Assembly: GCF_003670295.1 (NCBI RefSeq)
Contig: NZ_QXJG01000005.1
Location: forward strand, 1 to 64,000
DNA length: 64,000 nt
From: Helicobacter burdigaliensis
GTDB taxonomy: Bacteria > Campylobacterota > Campylobacteria > Campylobacterales > Helicobacteraceae
Direction of reading: 5' to 3'
The notes under the pieces were generated by a model, which was not told where the DNA came from, ran no database searches, and saw only the letters and a list, made by a program, of their open reading frames with translations. Of the stretch, positions 54,211 to 63,264 are shown piece after piece (within the stretch, counting starts at the first letter, position 1; the number at the start of each line of letters is the position of its first letter). Both the position numbers and the translations under genes were made by a program.

Positions 54211-54231
54211 CCTAAACTTTTAGGCTTTTTA
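54211..54231 (+). terminator. Terminator of pdxJ
   Basis: CCTAA-ACTT-TTAGG followed by CTTTTTATTT begins 2 bp after the pdxJ stop and overlaps the end of the convergent csd6-like gene. Confidence 0.6.
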
Positions 54232-55197
54232 TTTCTCTGCTAGAATTTGCATTTTATTATTTTTAAGCTCCACATATAATTCTTTCTCGCCACTAAAACT
54301 ATAAGTAGGAGCTTTGTAATCTTCAAAAAAGCTAATTCTAAAAAGATTGCGATTTTCATCATTAGGATAAGGAGCAATATTTATTTTGCTAAAAATAATG
54401 CTTTTTTGCTCCTCTTTTGCAAAGATTCTATGTTTTGTCTTAGAAAACTCATCAAATCTAGCTCCATCAAATCTAATAAACTCTGCCTTACTATAAAATC
54501 CAAGATACTTTTCTACATCATTTTGCTTCCAAGCTTCTTTCCATTCATATAAATTAGCAAGCAGTTGTGCCAAATCTTCCAAAGTCACCTCTTTTACTTT
54601 ATTTTCAAAAGTGATGAGCAAGGATTTTTTATGATCGATTGTTTTATCCACCATGGTTAAAAGATTGTTTTCAATGGCAATACAACCTTGAGTATTTTTC
54701 TCTTCACGATTCCCATTTAGTGGCATACCATGAATCCATATCCCATAACCTGTGCGTTTATGCAATTTATCAAAAAGATTTGGATAAGAAGTGCTAAAAG
54801 CTAAAGGCCCATAATATTGATCTAAATTACTAAGCCTTGCATTAAGATTATACACACCAATGGGAGTTGCTAAATCCCCTTCTTTTTGCTTATGCCCTAG
54901 CCTAGAGCCCACAAGCGCATTTGTATTTAGCTTTTCTTCCCACTTGTTATTTTCTAGTTCATAAAGCTTTAAAGTAGGCAGATTTTTAGTCGCAACAAAA
55001 AGATATTGCAAATTCTCATAATATCCAAAACGCACATCTTTTTCTTTTAATGATTCTTGCCAAAAGGCTTTTGTTTGTAATACTTTATCAATTTTTGCTT
55101 CTATTGCCTGTGTGCCACCCTCTCTATAAAGTTTTACCCATTCAAAATCTGTCGCATTTGCACACATTGCCAACAATAAAACCAAAATTATTCTCAT
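54229..55197 (-). CDS. csd6: Csd6-like L,D-carboxypeptidase / YkuD-family wall enzyme
   Basis: A signal peptide (about 1-16) is followed by a YkuD-fold catalytic domain with the active-site His156 (IWIHGMPLNG) and Cys172 (TQGCIAIEN). In H. pylori, Csd6 (HP0518) trims peptidoglycan tetrapeptides to tripeptides and is needed for helical cell shape; its active cysteine is at an almost identical position. The C-terminal ~115 residues resemble an NTF2-like pocket (KYLGFYSKAEFIRFDG). The synteny rplI-hslV-hslU-era-csd6 equals HP0514-0518. The length of 322 aa is close to Csd6. Confidence 0.9.
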   Translation of the reverse strand: MRIILVLLLAMCANATDFEWVKLYREGGTQAIEAKIDKVLQTKAFWQESLKEKDVRFGYYENLQYLFVATKNLPTLKLYELENNKWEEKLNTNALVGSRLGHKQKEGDLATPIGVYNLNARLSNLDQYYGPLAFSTSYPNLFDKLHKRTGYGIWIHGMPLNGNREEKNTQGCIAIENNLLTMVDKTIDHKKSLLITFENKVKEVTLEDLAQLLANLYEWKEAWKQNDVEKYLGFYSKAEFIRFDGARFDEFSKTKHRIFAKEEQKSIIFSKINIAPYPNDENRNLFRISFFEDYKAPTYSFSGEKELYVELKNNKMQILAEK

Positions 55198-55212
55198 ATA
55201 CTCTCCTTAAAT

Positions 55213-56097
55213 TTAATCTTCAAAATTATAACCGATTTTTTTAAGACTTTCTTTCTCTTTGCTCCAACCTGCAACAACCTTAACAAAAAGCTCTAAAAAA
55301 ACCTTTCTACCCACTAGCTTTTCTATCTTTTCTCTTGCATCTTTGCCGATGCGTTTTAGCGTCGCACCGCCCTTGCCGATTACAACAGATTTTTGGCTTT
55401 CTTTATGCACGATAATGGTTGCCTTGATATAATCTAGCTTTGGTTTTTCTTGATAGAGATTTAAAATCACATCGCTTTCATAAGGAATCTCATCGCTTAG
55501 ATTTTCAAAGCAAGATTCTCTTATAAACTCTTTTGCAATTTCTTTGGTGCTATTAGGCGTTAAAAGCTCCAAATCATAATAATAAGGGTGTTTTGGCATC
55601 TCTTTGGCAATTATTTTTAGGGCATGCTCTAGGCTACTCTTATCTTTACAAGATGTAGGCAAAAGTGCTAAATATTTATCTTGGTATTTTTCATATTCTT
55701 TGATTTTTTCTAGCAATTTTTGCTTAGGAACACTATCTGTCTTTGTAAGAATCAAAAAATGCTTTCTTTCTTTATAGCTTTCTAAAAATTCTTCATAAAA
55801 ATCTATTTTATCGCTAATAGGAGCTAAAAAGAGCGCTAAATCGCAATCTTGCATTGCTTGCATTGCTTCTTTTAGCATATATTGATTAAGCAATTTCTCT
55901 TGTCTATGAATGCCTGGGGTATCCACAAAAATCACTTGAATATCCTCCCACATTACAATCATATTCATACGCTTTCTCGTAGCATTTGCTTTATGCGAAA
56001 CTAAAGCTAATTTCTCTCCCATTAAAGCATTTAAAAAAGTGCTTTTCCCTGCATTTGGACGCCCTAAAACTGCTACAAATCCCGCTTGTGTTTTCAA
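55213..56097 (-). CDS. era: GTPase Era
   Basis: Era is a GTPase for 16S rRNA maturation. G1 is GRPNAGKST (12-20), G3 is VDTPGIHRQ, and G4 is LTKTDS (TKxD instead of NKxD). The C-terminal KH domain carries VIGKGGATLKRIGKDAREKIE. The length of 294 aa is standard. It lies between hslU (9-bp gap) and the csd6-like gene (15-bp gap) on the minus strand. Confidence 0.95.
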   Translation of the reverse strand: MKTQAGFVAVLGRPNAGKSTFLNALMGEKLALVSHKANATRKRMNMIVMWEDIQVIFVDTPGIHRQEKLLNQYMLKEAMQAMQDCDLALFLAPISDKIDFYEEFLESYKERKHFLILTKTDSVPKQKLLEKIKEYEKYQDKYLALLPTSCKDKSSLEHALKIIAKEMPKHPYYYDLELLTPNSTKEIAKEFIRESCFENLSDEIPYESDVILNLYQEKPKLDYIKATIIVHKESQKSVVIGKGGATLKRIGKDAREKIEKLVGRKVFLELFVKVVAGWSKEKESLKKIGYNFED

Positions 56098-56106
56098 AAG
56101 CTTCCC

Positions 56107-57447
56107 TTATAAGATATAGCGCGCTACATCACTATCTGAAACAATCGCCTCCAATCGCTCTTGCACAAGCTCTTTAGTAATGGTAACTTTTTGATTTTTA
56201 TAGTTTTCTGCTTCAAAACTAATCTCTTCAATCACCTGCTCTACCACCGTATGCAAGCGTCTTGCACCAATATCTTCTGTTTTTTCATTTGCCATTTGCG
56301 AATAATGCGCTAAGGCTCTAATAGCCTCATCACTAAATTCTAGCGTTACTTCTTCTACTTTTAAAAGGGCTTCATATTGTCTTAAAATAGAATTTTTAGT
56401 CATGGTTAAAATCTTATAAAGCACCTCTTCATCAAGGCTATCTAGCTCCACTCTTAGCGGGAATCTTCCTTGCAATTCTGCAATTAAATCACTAGGCTTA
56501 CTAAGTGAAAATGCCCCTGCTGCGATAAATAAAATATGATCGGTTTTAATGCTTCCATATTTAGTATTCACCACACTTCCCTCAACAATAGGCAACAAAT
56601 CTCTTTGCACGCCCTCTTTGCTAGGATCTTGACGCCCACTAGAATTAGAACTCACTGCCACTTTATCAATCTCATCAATAAAAATAATCCCACTACTCTC
56701 AGCCCTTTTTAATCCCTCTTGTTTAATAGCTTCCAAGTCTAGCAAAGCTTCACTTGCTTCAATTTTTAAAAGCTCTTTTGCTTCTTTAATCGTAACTTCT
56801 TTTTTAGCATTATCTTTTGGAGTGGCAATAAATACTCTAGCGATAGTTTCTTGAACTTTGGCAAATTCTGCTGGCATATTCCCATCATCAATCTCTAAGG
56901 TTCTTTTTGGCACTTCAATCTCTATTTTTAGATGATCCATTTGCCCTTCTTCTACTTTTTGACGCATTTTAGAGGCTGCTATTTCATATTCTTCTTGTTT
57001 TTGCTCACTTGCACCTTGGGGGAGAGGTGGGATTAACTTTTGGACAATTTTATCTAGCACATATTTTTCAATATTTTGTGCATTTTTTATTCTATGTTCT
57101 TCTTTAACCAAATTTATAGAAGCAATCACTAAATCTCTTACCATAGATTCTACATCACGCCCTACAAATCCAACTTCTGTGTATTTGCTTGCCTCTACTT
57201 TCACAAAAGGAAGCCCCATCATTTTTGCCATTCTTCTTGCAATTTCTGTTTTACCAACTCCAGTTGAACCTATCATTAAAATATTTTTTGGCATCACTTC
57301 CTCTTGAATCTCTTTTGGAAGCTGTAATCTTCTATAACGATTTCTAAGTGCTATTGCCACGACTTTTTTAGCCTCTTTTTGTCCGATAATGTATTCATCT
57401 AAATACGCCACAATCTCTTTTGGACTCATTGCTGTAAAATTTTCCAC
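56107..57447 (-). CDS. hslU: ATPase subunit HslU of the HslUV protease
   Basis: HslU unfolds substrates for HslV. Walker A is GSTGVGKTE (60-68), the pore motif is EVGFVGRDVESMVRDL, and Walker B is IIFIDEIDKVA. The intermediate domain spans about 120-230 and is charged. The C-terminal sensor GARRLHTVVEQVIEEIS and the very C-terminal ARYIL, which inserts into HslV, are present. The length of 446 aa is typical. The gene lies 2 bp after hslV. Confidence 0.96.
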   Translation of the reverse strand: MENFTAMSPKEIVAYLDEYIIGQKEAKKVVAIALRNRYRRLQLPKEIQEEVMPKNILMIGSTGVGKTEIARRMAKMMGLPFVKVEASKYTEVGFVGRDVESMVRDLVIASINLVKEEHRIKNAQNIEKYVLDKIVQKLIPPLPQGASEQKQEEYEIAASKMRQKVEEGQMDHLKIEIEVPKRTLEIDDGNMPAEFAKVQETIARVFIATPKDNAKKEVTIKEAKELLKIEASEALLDLEAIKQEGLKRAESSGIIFIDEIDKVAVSSNSSGRQDPSKEGVQRDLLPIVEGSVVNTKYGSIKTDHILFIAAGAFSLSKPSDLIAELQGRFPLRVELDSLDEEVLYKILTMTKNSILRQYEALLKVEEVTLEFSDEAIRALAHYSQMANEKTEDIGARRLHTVVEQVIEEISFEAENYKNQKVTITKELVQERLEAIVSDSDVARYIL

Positions 57448-57449
57448 GA

Positions 57450-57989
57450 TTATTTTCCTAATTCTAAAATCTTAATATTTTGGTTTGTATAAATGCAAAG
57501 CTCTCCTGCAATTTTGAGCGATTCTTCTACAATCTCTCTTGGGCTTAGATTGTTAGAAAATCTATCCAATGCTCTTGCAGCTGAAAGTGCGTAATTTCCA
57601 CCACTTCCAATGGCTGCGATCTTGCCATCCTCTGGCTCTACTACATCACCTGTCCCGCTTAAAATAAACAAATGCTCTCTTGTTAGCACTATCATCATAG
57701 CTTCTAGTCTTCTTAAATACTTGTCTTTTCTCCACTCTTTAGAAAATTCAATCACTGATTTTAACAAATCCCCTTTTTTGTTTTCTAAAATTCCTTCAAA
57801 CATATCAAAAAGGCTAAAAGCATCTGCTGTGCTTCCTGCAAAACCACTTAAGATTTTTCCATTATAAAGTGTGCGAATTTTAGTCGCATTTCCCTTTAAC
57901 ACACAATTTCCAAAAGTAACCTGCCCATCACCGCCAATTACTGCTCCATCTTTGCCCTTATAGGCAAGTATTGTTGTTGCTTCAAACAT
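57450..57989 (-). CDS. hslV: Protease subunit HslV
   Basis: HslV is the peptidase core. The N-terminus reads [12 protein letters not shown]: the nucleophile Thr (residue 5 or 6) is preceded by a four-residue leader that must be removed. [10 protein letters not shown] and [14 protein letters not shown] are characteristic. The length of 179 aa is standard. It overlaps the rplI stop by 1 bp and is followed by hslU. Confidence 0.95.
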   Translation of the reverse strand: MFEATTILAYKGKDGAVIGGDGQVTFGNCVLKGNATKIRTLYNGKILSGFAGSTADAFSLFDMFEGILENKKGDLLKSVIEFSKEWRKDKYLRRLEAMMIVLTREHLFILSGTGDVVEPEDGKIAAIGSGGNYALSAARALDRFSNNLSPREIVEESLKIAGELCIYTNQNIKILELGK

Positions 57990-58435
57990 TAAAGTGCCTC
58001 AATATCAATTCTTAGTTTTGCATTAATCCCATGTCCTAATTTTACTTCCACTTCATAAATTCCTGTGGATTTAATGGGATTTTTTAATTCAATCGTTTTT
58101 TTATCAATCTCCAAGCGGTATTCATTTGCTAAATGCTGTGCTATTTCTTCTTTAGTAATTGCACCATATAAAGAACCATTTGCACCCACTTTTTGCTGTA
58201 TTTTTAATGTAATTTCACTAATTTTTTTAGCAGTAAGTTCCATTAAAGATTTCTCTTCAGCGGCCATTTCTTCTGCTTTCTTTTTAGCAGCTTTGTATTT
58301 GTTAATCACTTCATTTGTAGCAAAATCAGCCATTCCTTTTGCGATTAAAAAGTTCTTGCCATAGCCATCTTTTACTTCGCAAACTTCGCCTTTTTTGCCT
58401 AAACCTTTTACATCTTGTAATAATAATACTTTCAT
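57989..58435 (-). CDS. rplI: 50S ribosomal protein L9
   Basis: L9 is a two-domain ribosomal protein. The signature [21 protein letters not shown] is at residues 11-31 ([18 protein letters not shown]), joined by a long helix (about 42-75) to the C-terminal domain. The length of 148 aa is standard. It is first in the rplI-hslV-hslU-era-csd6 operon, with promoter-like sequence just upstream. Confidence 0.97.
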   Translation of the reverse strand: MKVLLLQDVKGLGKKGEVCEVKDGYGKNFLIAKGMADFATNEVINKYKAAKKKAEEMAAEEKSLMELTAKKISEITLKIQQKVGANGSLYGAITKEEIAQHLANEYRLEIDKKTIELKNPIKSTGIYEVEVKLGHGINAKLRIDIEAL

Positions 58436-58495
58436 TCTTGCTCCTTAAACTTGCTATTTTATCCAATTCACTCTTAAAAGCACAATTTTTGCCTT

Positions 58496-58501
58496 ATTAT
58501 A
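58496..58501 (-). promoter_or_regulatory. -10 box of the rplI operon
   Basis: On the minus strand TATAAT (in GGATATAATAAGG) lies about 61 bp before rplI, in the 88-bp gap after ribD. A TAAAAT further down is an alternative. Confidence 0.4.
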
Positions 58502-58523
58502 TCCTTTTATCTTAAACAGAAAG

Positions 58524-59558
58524 TCAATTTATAATCTGCAACCAAAGTGCTAAATCTTCCCCTATGCTTTGTGTATGCAGTATCTTGCAATCTGCATTTA
58601 TTTGCATTATTTTTTGAAATTCTGCACTAAATTTTGGAGTAATTAAAACAAGCAACAAATCACAATAAGGCTTTAGAGTTTTAAAAAACTCACTCCCCCC
58701 CTCACAAAACACAAACCCCTTAAATTCAGGCACTTTAGAGATTATATTTACTTCTCGTGCAGGCACACTAAAAAGTGGAGCTGTTTTTGGAAAATCTTGC
58801 ATTCTTGTTAGTATATTAATATCAGGATTCTTTTTGTTCTCTAAGGTGGCAAATCTGACATCTAAAATCGGATTATCCTCTCTTATAGTTTTTCCTGAAA
58901 TTAAAAGACTATCAACCTTGCTTCTTAGGTTATGCATAAATTCTCGCATTTTAGGGGAGCTAATCTGCCCTCCATCAATGCTTCCATTAAGCCTACTTGC
59001 ATATTTAAAAAGAACAAAAGCACCCTTTTTTTGCAAACGCGCAAAAGGGATTAAAAGCTCTTTTGCCTTTTTGTGTATCCCCTCTAGCTCTTTTATCTCC
59101 CAAGCTTTGATTACGCGCATTCCTAAATTTTCTAAAAACTCTGCCCCACCCCTTGCTTTTTTATTCACGTCTTGTGTGGCAATACAAATCTCTTTGATTG
59201 AAAGCTCTGCTAAAAGTTTCGCACATGAAGGAGTTTTGCCTTCATTCAAGCAAGGTTCTAAAGTTACATATAAAGTGCAATCTTTAAAAATATTTTTTGC
59301 ATTTTCTTTTAAAAACTTATGAATCTCTTTAGATTCCTCTAAACTTAAAATAGATTTATCGCCACTAAGCTTATAATAAGCCTCTTGCAATGCTAGAATT
59401 TCTGCATGGGGTTTTCCTGCTTGTTTATGTGCTTTTAGGCTTAAAATTTTTCCAAATTTATCTAGGATTAAAGCCCCAACCGCAGGATTTGGAAGCGTAA
59501 GGGCTTGATATTTCCAAGCTTCTTTTAAAATTAAATCAAAACAAAATTCCATCACCAT
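58524..59558 (-). CDS. ribD: Bifunctional riboflavin deaminase/reductase RibD
   Basis: RibD deaminates and then reduces the pyrimidine intermediate of riboflavin synthesis. The N-terminal deaminase zinc site is seen as HAEILALQEA (about 49-58) and LEPCLNEGKTPSCAKLL (about 102-118). The C-terminal reductase domain (about 170-344) has FKYASRLNGSIDGGQISS and SLLISGKTIREDNPILDVR. The length of 344 aa is normal. A run of seven G residues on the coding strand lies at 58695-58701, in an EGGSEFF codon context. It overlaps rimP by 7 bp. Confidence 0.92.
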   Translation of the reverse strand: MVMEFCFDLILKEAWKYQALTLPNPAVGALILDKFGKILSLKAHKQAGKPHAEILALQEAYYKLSGDKSILSLEESKEIHKFLKENAKNIFKDCTLYVTLEPCLNEGKTPSCAKLLAELSIKEICIATQDVNKKARGGAEFLENLGMRVIKAWEIKELEGIHKKAKELLIPFARLQKKGAFVLFKYASRLNGSIDGGQISSPKMREFMHNLRSKVDSLLISGKTIREDNPILDVRFATLENKKNPDINILTRMQDFPKTAPLFSVPAREVNIISKVPEFKGFVFCEGGSEFFKTLKPYCDLLLVLITPKFSAEFQKIMQINADCKILHTQSIGEDLALWLQIIN

Positions 59559-59983
59559 ACAAAATAGGTTTGTGCTTTTTTAATCTCGGCTTTAGGGATT
59601 ATAATCCCACCTTCTAAAACTAAAGAATCTTTTGTTACTTCTTGCAATTTGCCTTTTTCTTCTTTTTTAGAAAGCAATTTAATCTTTACTAATTCTCCTA
59701 TGGCACTTTTATAATGCTTATCATTTTTTAAAACTCGCTCAATCCCCGGAGAACTCACTTCTAAAAAATATTCTTCAAATTCTGGCATTTCCACATCTAA
59801 AAGTGGCGAAAGCACAAGACTCACTTCTTTGCAATCTTCTAGGCTTAAATTTGGCTTTTTAGTGATAGATATACGCAAGATTTGATTTTCATTTTCTTTT
59901 AAAAAAGCAATATCATAAAGCTCACAACCAAAACTTTGCACTAAATTTTCAATTTTTTGCTCTAGCTCTTGTGAAATTGCCAT
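59552..59983 (-). CDS. rimP: Ribosome maturation factor RimP
   Basis: RimP is needed for 30S assembly. The N-terminal domain contains LRISITKKPNLSLEDCKEVS (about 45-65, the cold-adapted I-x-x-D/E-C pattern) and the second half has EYFLEVSSPGIERVLK. The C-terminal SH3-like domain follows. The length of 143 aa is typical. It sits in infB-rbfA-rimP, the reverse of the common rimP-nusA-infB order but usual in Helicobacter. Confidence 0.92.
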   Translation of the reverse strand: MAISQELEQKIENLVQSFGCELYDIAFLKENENQILRISITKKPNLSLEDCKEVSLVLSPLLDVEMPEFEEYFLEVSSPGIERVLKNDKHYKSAIGELVKIKLLSKKEEKGKLQEVTKDSLVLEGGIIIPKAEIKKAQTYFVW

Positions 59984-59985
59984 TT

Positions 59986-60351
59986 TTACTCCTTAGATTT
60001 TTCTTCTCTTTGTTTTTTAATCGTTTCAAAGATTGCTTCTAGCTTATTTTCTTGTTCCAAACTTTCATCAATAATAAATTCAAAATCTGGACATCTAAAC
60101 CAACCACTCTCTTCCAAGCAATACTCTTTAATAAGATTCTTTGCTTTTTTTAGCTGTGTTAGAATCTCTTTTTTTTCTTTTTCTGTTGCAAAGGGTGCAT
60201 CTAAATAAACTTGTGCAAAATACTTTCCTTTAGAACACTTTACGCTAACAACTGCCAAAGAATTAAGGCGTGTATCATTAAGATTTGCCAACGCACTAGG
60301 GATTAGCTCTCTTAAAAGAGATTGTGTGCGCTCTAGCTTAATATCTTTCAT
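59986..60351 (-). CDS. rbfA: Ribosome-binding factor A
   Basis: RbfA is a KH-like factor for late 30S maturation. The 121-aa protein starts with LERTQSLLRELIPSALANLND, and the body carries AVVSVKCSKGKYFAQVYLD. The C-terminal tail is charged. It overlaps the infB stop by 1 bp, and rimP follows after 2 bp. Confidence 0.9.
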   Translation of the reverse strand: MKDIKLERTQSLLRELIPSALANLNDTRLNSLAVVSVKCSKGKYFAQVYLDAPFATEKEKKEILTQLKKAKNLIKEYCLEESGWFRCPDFEFIIDESLEQENKLEAIFETIKKQREEKSKE

Positions 60352-63011
60352 TAAAGCGTCCTTTGTTTTGCCACTTCCTTAAAGGTTTCAAACACATCGC
60401 CTATTTGTATATCATTATAATCTTCTAGCATAATCCCACATTCAAAGCCTTTTGCTACTTCCTTAGCATCATCTTTGAAGCGTTTTAATGATGCAATATT
60501 GCCTGTATGAATTACTACACCATTTCTAATAAGACGCACTTTAATGCCCCTTTGAATCACACCATCACTTACAAAACAACCCGCAATCGTTCCCACTTTT
60601 GCAATATTAAAGGTTTCTCTAACCTCTGCTTGTCCTGTGTTTTCTTCTTCCATTACTGGAGAGAGCAACCCACCTAACAGAGCTTTAATATCATCCAGCA
60701 AGGAATAGATAATAGAATAAGTTTTAATTTGGATTCCAAGCTCTTTTGCTTTATTTTTCACACTTCCTGTTGGACGCACATTAAAGCCCAAAATTACGCA
60801 GTTTGTAGAAGCTGCAGCTAGCGTTACATCGCTTTCGCTAATCCCTCCCACACCTTTGTGGATAATATTTACTTTTACTTCCTCATTTTGTAATTTCTCT
60901 AAGCTCCCTCTAATAGCCTCTAAGCTTCCTTGCGTATCGGTTTTAATAATCACTGGTAATGTCTTTAACTGCCCTAAAGAAACCATTGTGCTAAGCTCAT
61001 CTAAAGAAACTTTTGTAGAATGAGAAAGCTCTTTTTGTCTTAAATGTGCTGCTCTTTTTGTCGCATAATCTCTTGCGATTGTATCATTCTCAACCGCTAA
61101 AAGCACAGAGCCTGCTGGTGGAACTTCATTTAATCCTGTGATTACGCCCACGCCTGAAGGAGGAATTGTGCTAATGCTTTTGCCTAAATCATCGCTAATT
61201 GCTCTAACTCTTCCATAAGCAGTATCGGCAATAATACTATCACCCACTTTTAGCGTTCCATTTTGCACAATCACAGTAGCCACTGGTCCTTTACCTTTTT
61301 CTAGGCTACTTTCAATCACGACTGCTCTTGCTGGGCGATTTGGATTTGCTTTTAAATCTAGTATTTCTGCTTGTAAAAGGATTGTTTCTAATAAATCATC
61401 AATCCCTTCACCCGTTTTTGCTGAAATATGCACAAACTCATACTCACCACCCCACTCTAGCGGAGTAAATCCAAGCTCTGCTGCTTCTGCTTTTAGCTTA
61501 TCAGGATTTGCATCGGGTTTGTCAATTTTATTGACTGCAATGATAATAGGAGCATTTGCAGCTTTTGCATGGTTTAGTGCTTCAATAGTTTGAGGCTTCA
61601 CACCATCATCAGCAGCAATTACAATAATCGCCACATCTGTAACTTGTGCCCCTCTAGCTCTCATCTCTGAAAATGCTTCATGCCCTGGAGTATCAATAAA
61701 GGTAATATCTTTACCCCCTTTTGTGATTGTATAAGCACCAATATGCTGTGTAATCCCTCCTGCTTCACCTGAAGCAATTTTTGTGTTTCTAATATAATCT
61801 AAAAGAGAAGTTTTACCATGATCTACATGCCCCATAATCGTAACTACTGGAGCTCTAAGGCTTAGGCTCTCTTCTTTATCATCATTTTCATGAAGCTGTG
61901 TATAATCAAGCTCATCGGCTGTATTTAAAAGCTCAATTTCCACTCCAAATTCTTCTGCTAAAATCTCAATAGCGTCTTTTTCTAAAAAGTCGTTTTTAGT
62001 AATCATCATACCAAGACTAAAAAGAACTTTAATCACTTCTCCTGTGCTTCTGCCTACTTTTTCTGCAAACTCATAAGCTCTAATTTCTTCTGGTATTTTT
62101 ACAACCCCGCTTACTGCTTCTTGCACCTTTTGGACTTTTGGAGCTTTTTTGCGCCCTCCCCTTCTTGTGCTACCTTGCTCCATAAAAGGATTGTGCCTTT
62201 GAATCTTTATTCTTTCTGTGGTAGTTTTTTTCTCTTCTTCATCTTCAATATTATGCTCATCTTGAACACTTAAATCAAATAAAATCACTCCCTCTTCATC
62301 TTCATCATCTTCGCTTGAAGTCTGAAACTCTCTATTGTCTAAAATATCAATTTTTTGCTGATTATGTTTTTTAACCGCTAGAGGTGCTTTATCTTTTTTC
62401 TTTTTCTTTTCTTTTTTAGAAAAATCTTCATCAAGGTTGCCTAATAAATCTTGCAAAGTCTTTGCACTAGGTTGTGTAGGGGCAACTTTTGGTTCTTCTT
62501 TAGCTTCTTTAGTCTCTTCACGCTTTTTAATAATCCTTAAACCTGTGCGTTTAATTGTTGCTTTATTTGTTTCAAGTGTAGTTTCTTTTATCTCTTCTTC
62601 TTTTTTAAAGATCTCTTTAGAAGTTTCTTCTACCTCTTGAACAACTTTAGATTCTTTTGCTTCTTTTTTGCTTTCAGTTTTAGTTTCTGCTAGAGGAGTT
62701 GCTGTTTGCTTTTTAATTTCTTTTGCTTTGCTTTCCTTGTTCTCTTTATCATTTTTATTGGCTTTATCTTCTGAAACTTCTTTTTTAATAGGGGTTTTTT
62801 TGCTTTTTGTTTCCTGTTTTTCTGGCTTTTTGGCAGTCGCTTTAGGATTCACTCCTGAAATAATATAATTATAAAGTTCCTCTGCCTCTGTTGCACTTAC
62901 TGTGCTAGATGCCGCCTTTACCTCAAAGCCCAATTCTTGTGCTTTTTGCAAAATTTCCTTACTTGTTTTACCAATCTCTTTGGCAATCTGACTAATACGG
63001 ACTTTATCCAT
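60351..63011 (-). CDS. infB: Translation initiation factor IF-2
   Basis: IF-2 brings initiator tRNA to the ribosome. The first ~50 residues form the N-terminal IF2 domain ([19 protein letters not shown]). Residues about 60-290 are a Lys/Glu-rich low-complexity linker typical of long Helicobacter IF-2. The GTPase core has G1 [12 protein letters not shown] near 393, G3 DTPGHEAF and G4 NKID. The C-terminal domains bind fMet-tRNA. The length is 886 aa. It overlaps ylxR by 8 bp and rbfA by 1 bp. Confidence 0.97.
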   Translation of the reverse strand: MDKVRISQIAKEIGKTSKEILQKAQELGFEVKAASSTVSATEAEELYNYIISGVNPKATAKKPEKQETKSKKTPIKKEVSEDKANKNDKENKESKAKEIKKQTATPLAETKTESKKEAKESKVVQEVEETSKEIFKKEEEIKETTLETNKATIKRTGLRIIKKREETKEAKEEPKVAPTQPSAKTLQDLLGNLDEDFSKKEKKKKKDKAPLAVKKHNQQKIDILDNREFQTSSEDDEDEEGVILFDLSVQDEHNIEDEEEKKTTTERIKIQRHNPFMEQGSTRRGGRKKAPKVQKVQEAVSGVVKIPEEIRAYEFAEKVGRSTGEVIKVLFSLGMMITKNDFLEKDAIEILAEEFGVEIELLNTADELDYTQLHENDDKEESLSLRAPVVTIMGHVDHGKTSLLDYIRNTKIASGEAGGITQHIGAYTITKGGKDITFIDTPGHEAFSEMRARGAQVTDVAIIVIAADDGVKPQTIEALNHAKAANAPIIIAVNKIDKPDANPDKLKAEAAELGFTPLEWGGEYEFVHISAKTGEGIDDLLETILLQAEILDLKANPNRPARAVVIESSLEKGKGPVATVIVQNGTLKVGDSIIADTAYGRVRAISDDLGKSISTIPPSGVGVITGLNEVPPAGSVLLAVENDTIARDYATKRAAHLRQKELSHSTKVSLDELSTMVSLGQLKTLPVIIKTDTQGSLEAIRGSLEKLQNEEVKVNIIHKGVGGISESDVTLAAASTNCVILGFNVRPTGSVKNKAKELGIQIKTYSIIYSLLDDIKALLGGLLSPVMEEENTGQAEVRETFNIAKVGTIAGCFVSDGVIQRGIKVRLIRNGVVIHTGNIASLKRFKDDAKEVAKGFECGIMLEDYNDIQIGDVFETFKEVAKQRTL

Positions 63012-63255
63012 ATATTAAAATCTCCTTTAAAGCTTCTTTAAAATTTTCTTTTTGTTTCTTATCGCTTTTGCAAACTCTAAGTAAACAATCTATCGTGCGA
63101 GCTTCTAACCTGCAATCATTACAGAGATAAAAACTCCTTCCACTCCCACTAAAACGCTGCAATGTAGAATCTTTATATTGCAGACGCAAAAGCTCCTTTT
63201 GGCTAAACCTTCCTCTACAAACTACACACATTCTTATTGGATTTAAAGCTTTCAT
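63004..63255 (-). CDS. YlxR-family (DUF448) protein
   Basis: This 83-aa protein matches the YlxR/DUF448 family next to infB in many bacteria. RMCVVCRGRFSQKELLRL near the start is the hallmark, with the GRSFYLCNDC segment and a C-terminal helix. It is thought to bind RNA or RNase P and to modulate translation, but its role is unsettled. It lies between thrB (9-bp gap) and infB (8-bp overlap). Confidence 0.9.
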   Translation of the reverse strand: MKALNPIRMCVVCRGRFSQKELLRLQYKDSTLQRFSGSGRSFYLCNDCRLEARTIDCLLRVCKSDKKQKENFKEALKEILIYG

Positions 63256-63264
63256 TATAGCAAA

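Noticed and set aside
58834-59322. 162-codon frame on the plus strand opposite ribD
   Set aside because: It is antisense to conserved RibD motifs, and its composition is typical of a shadow frame.
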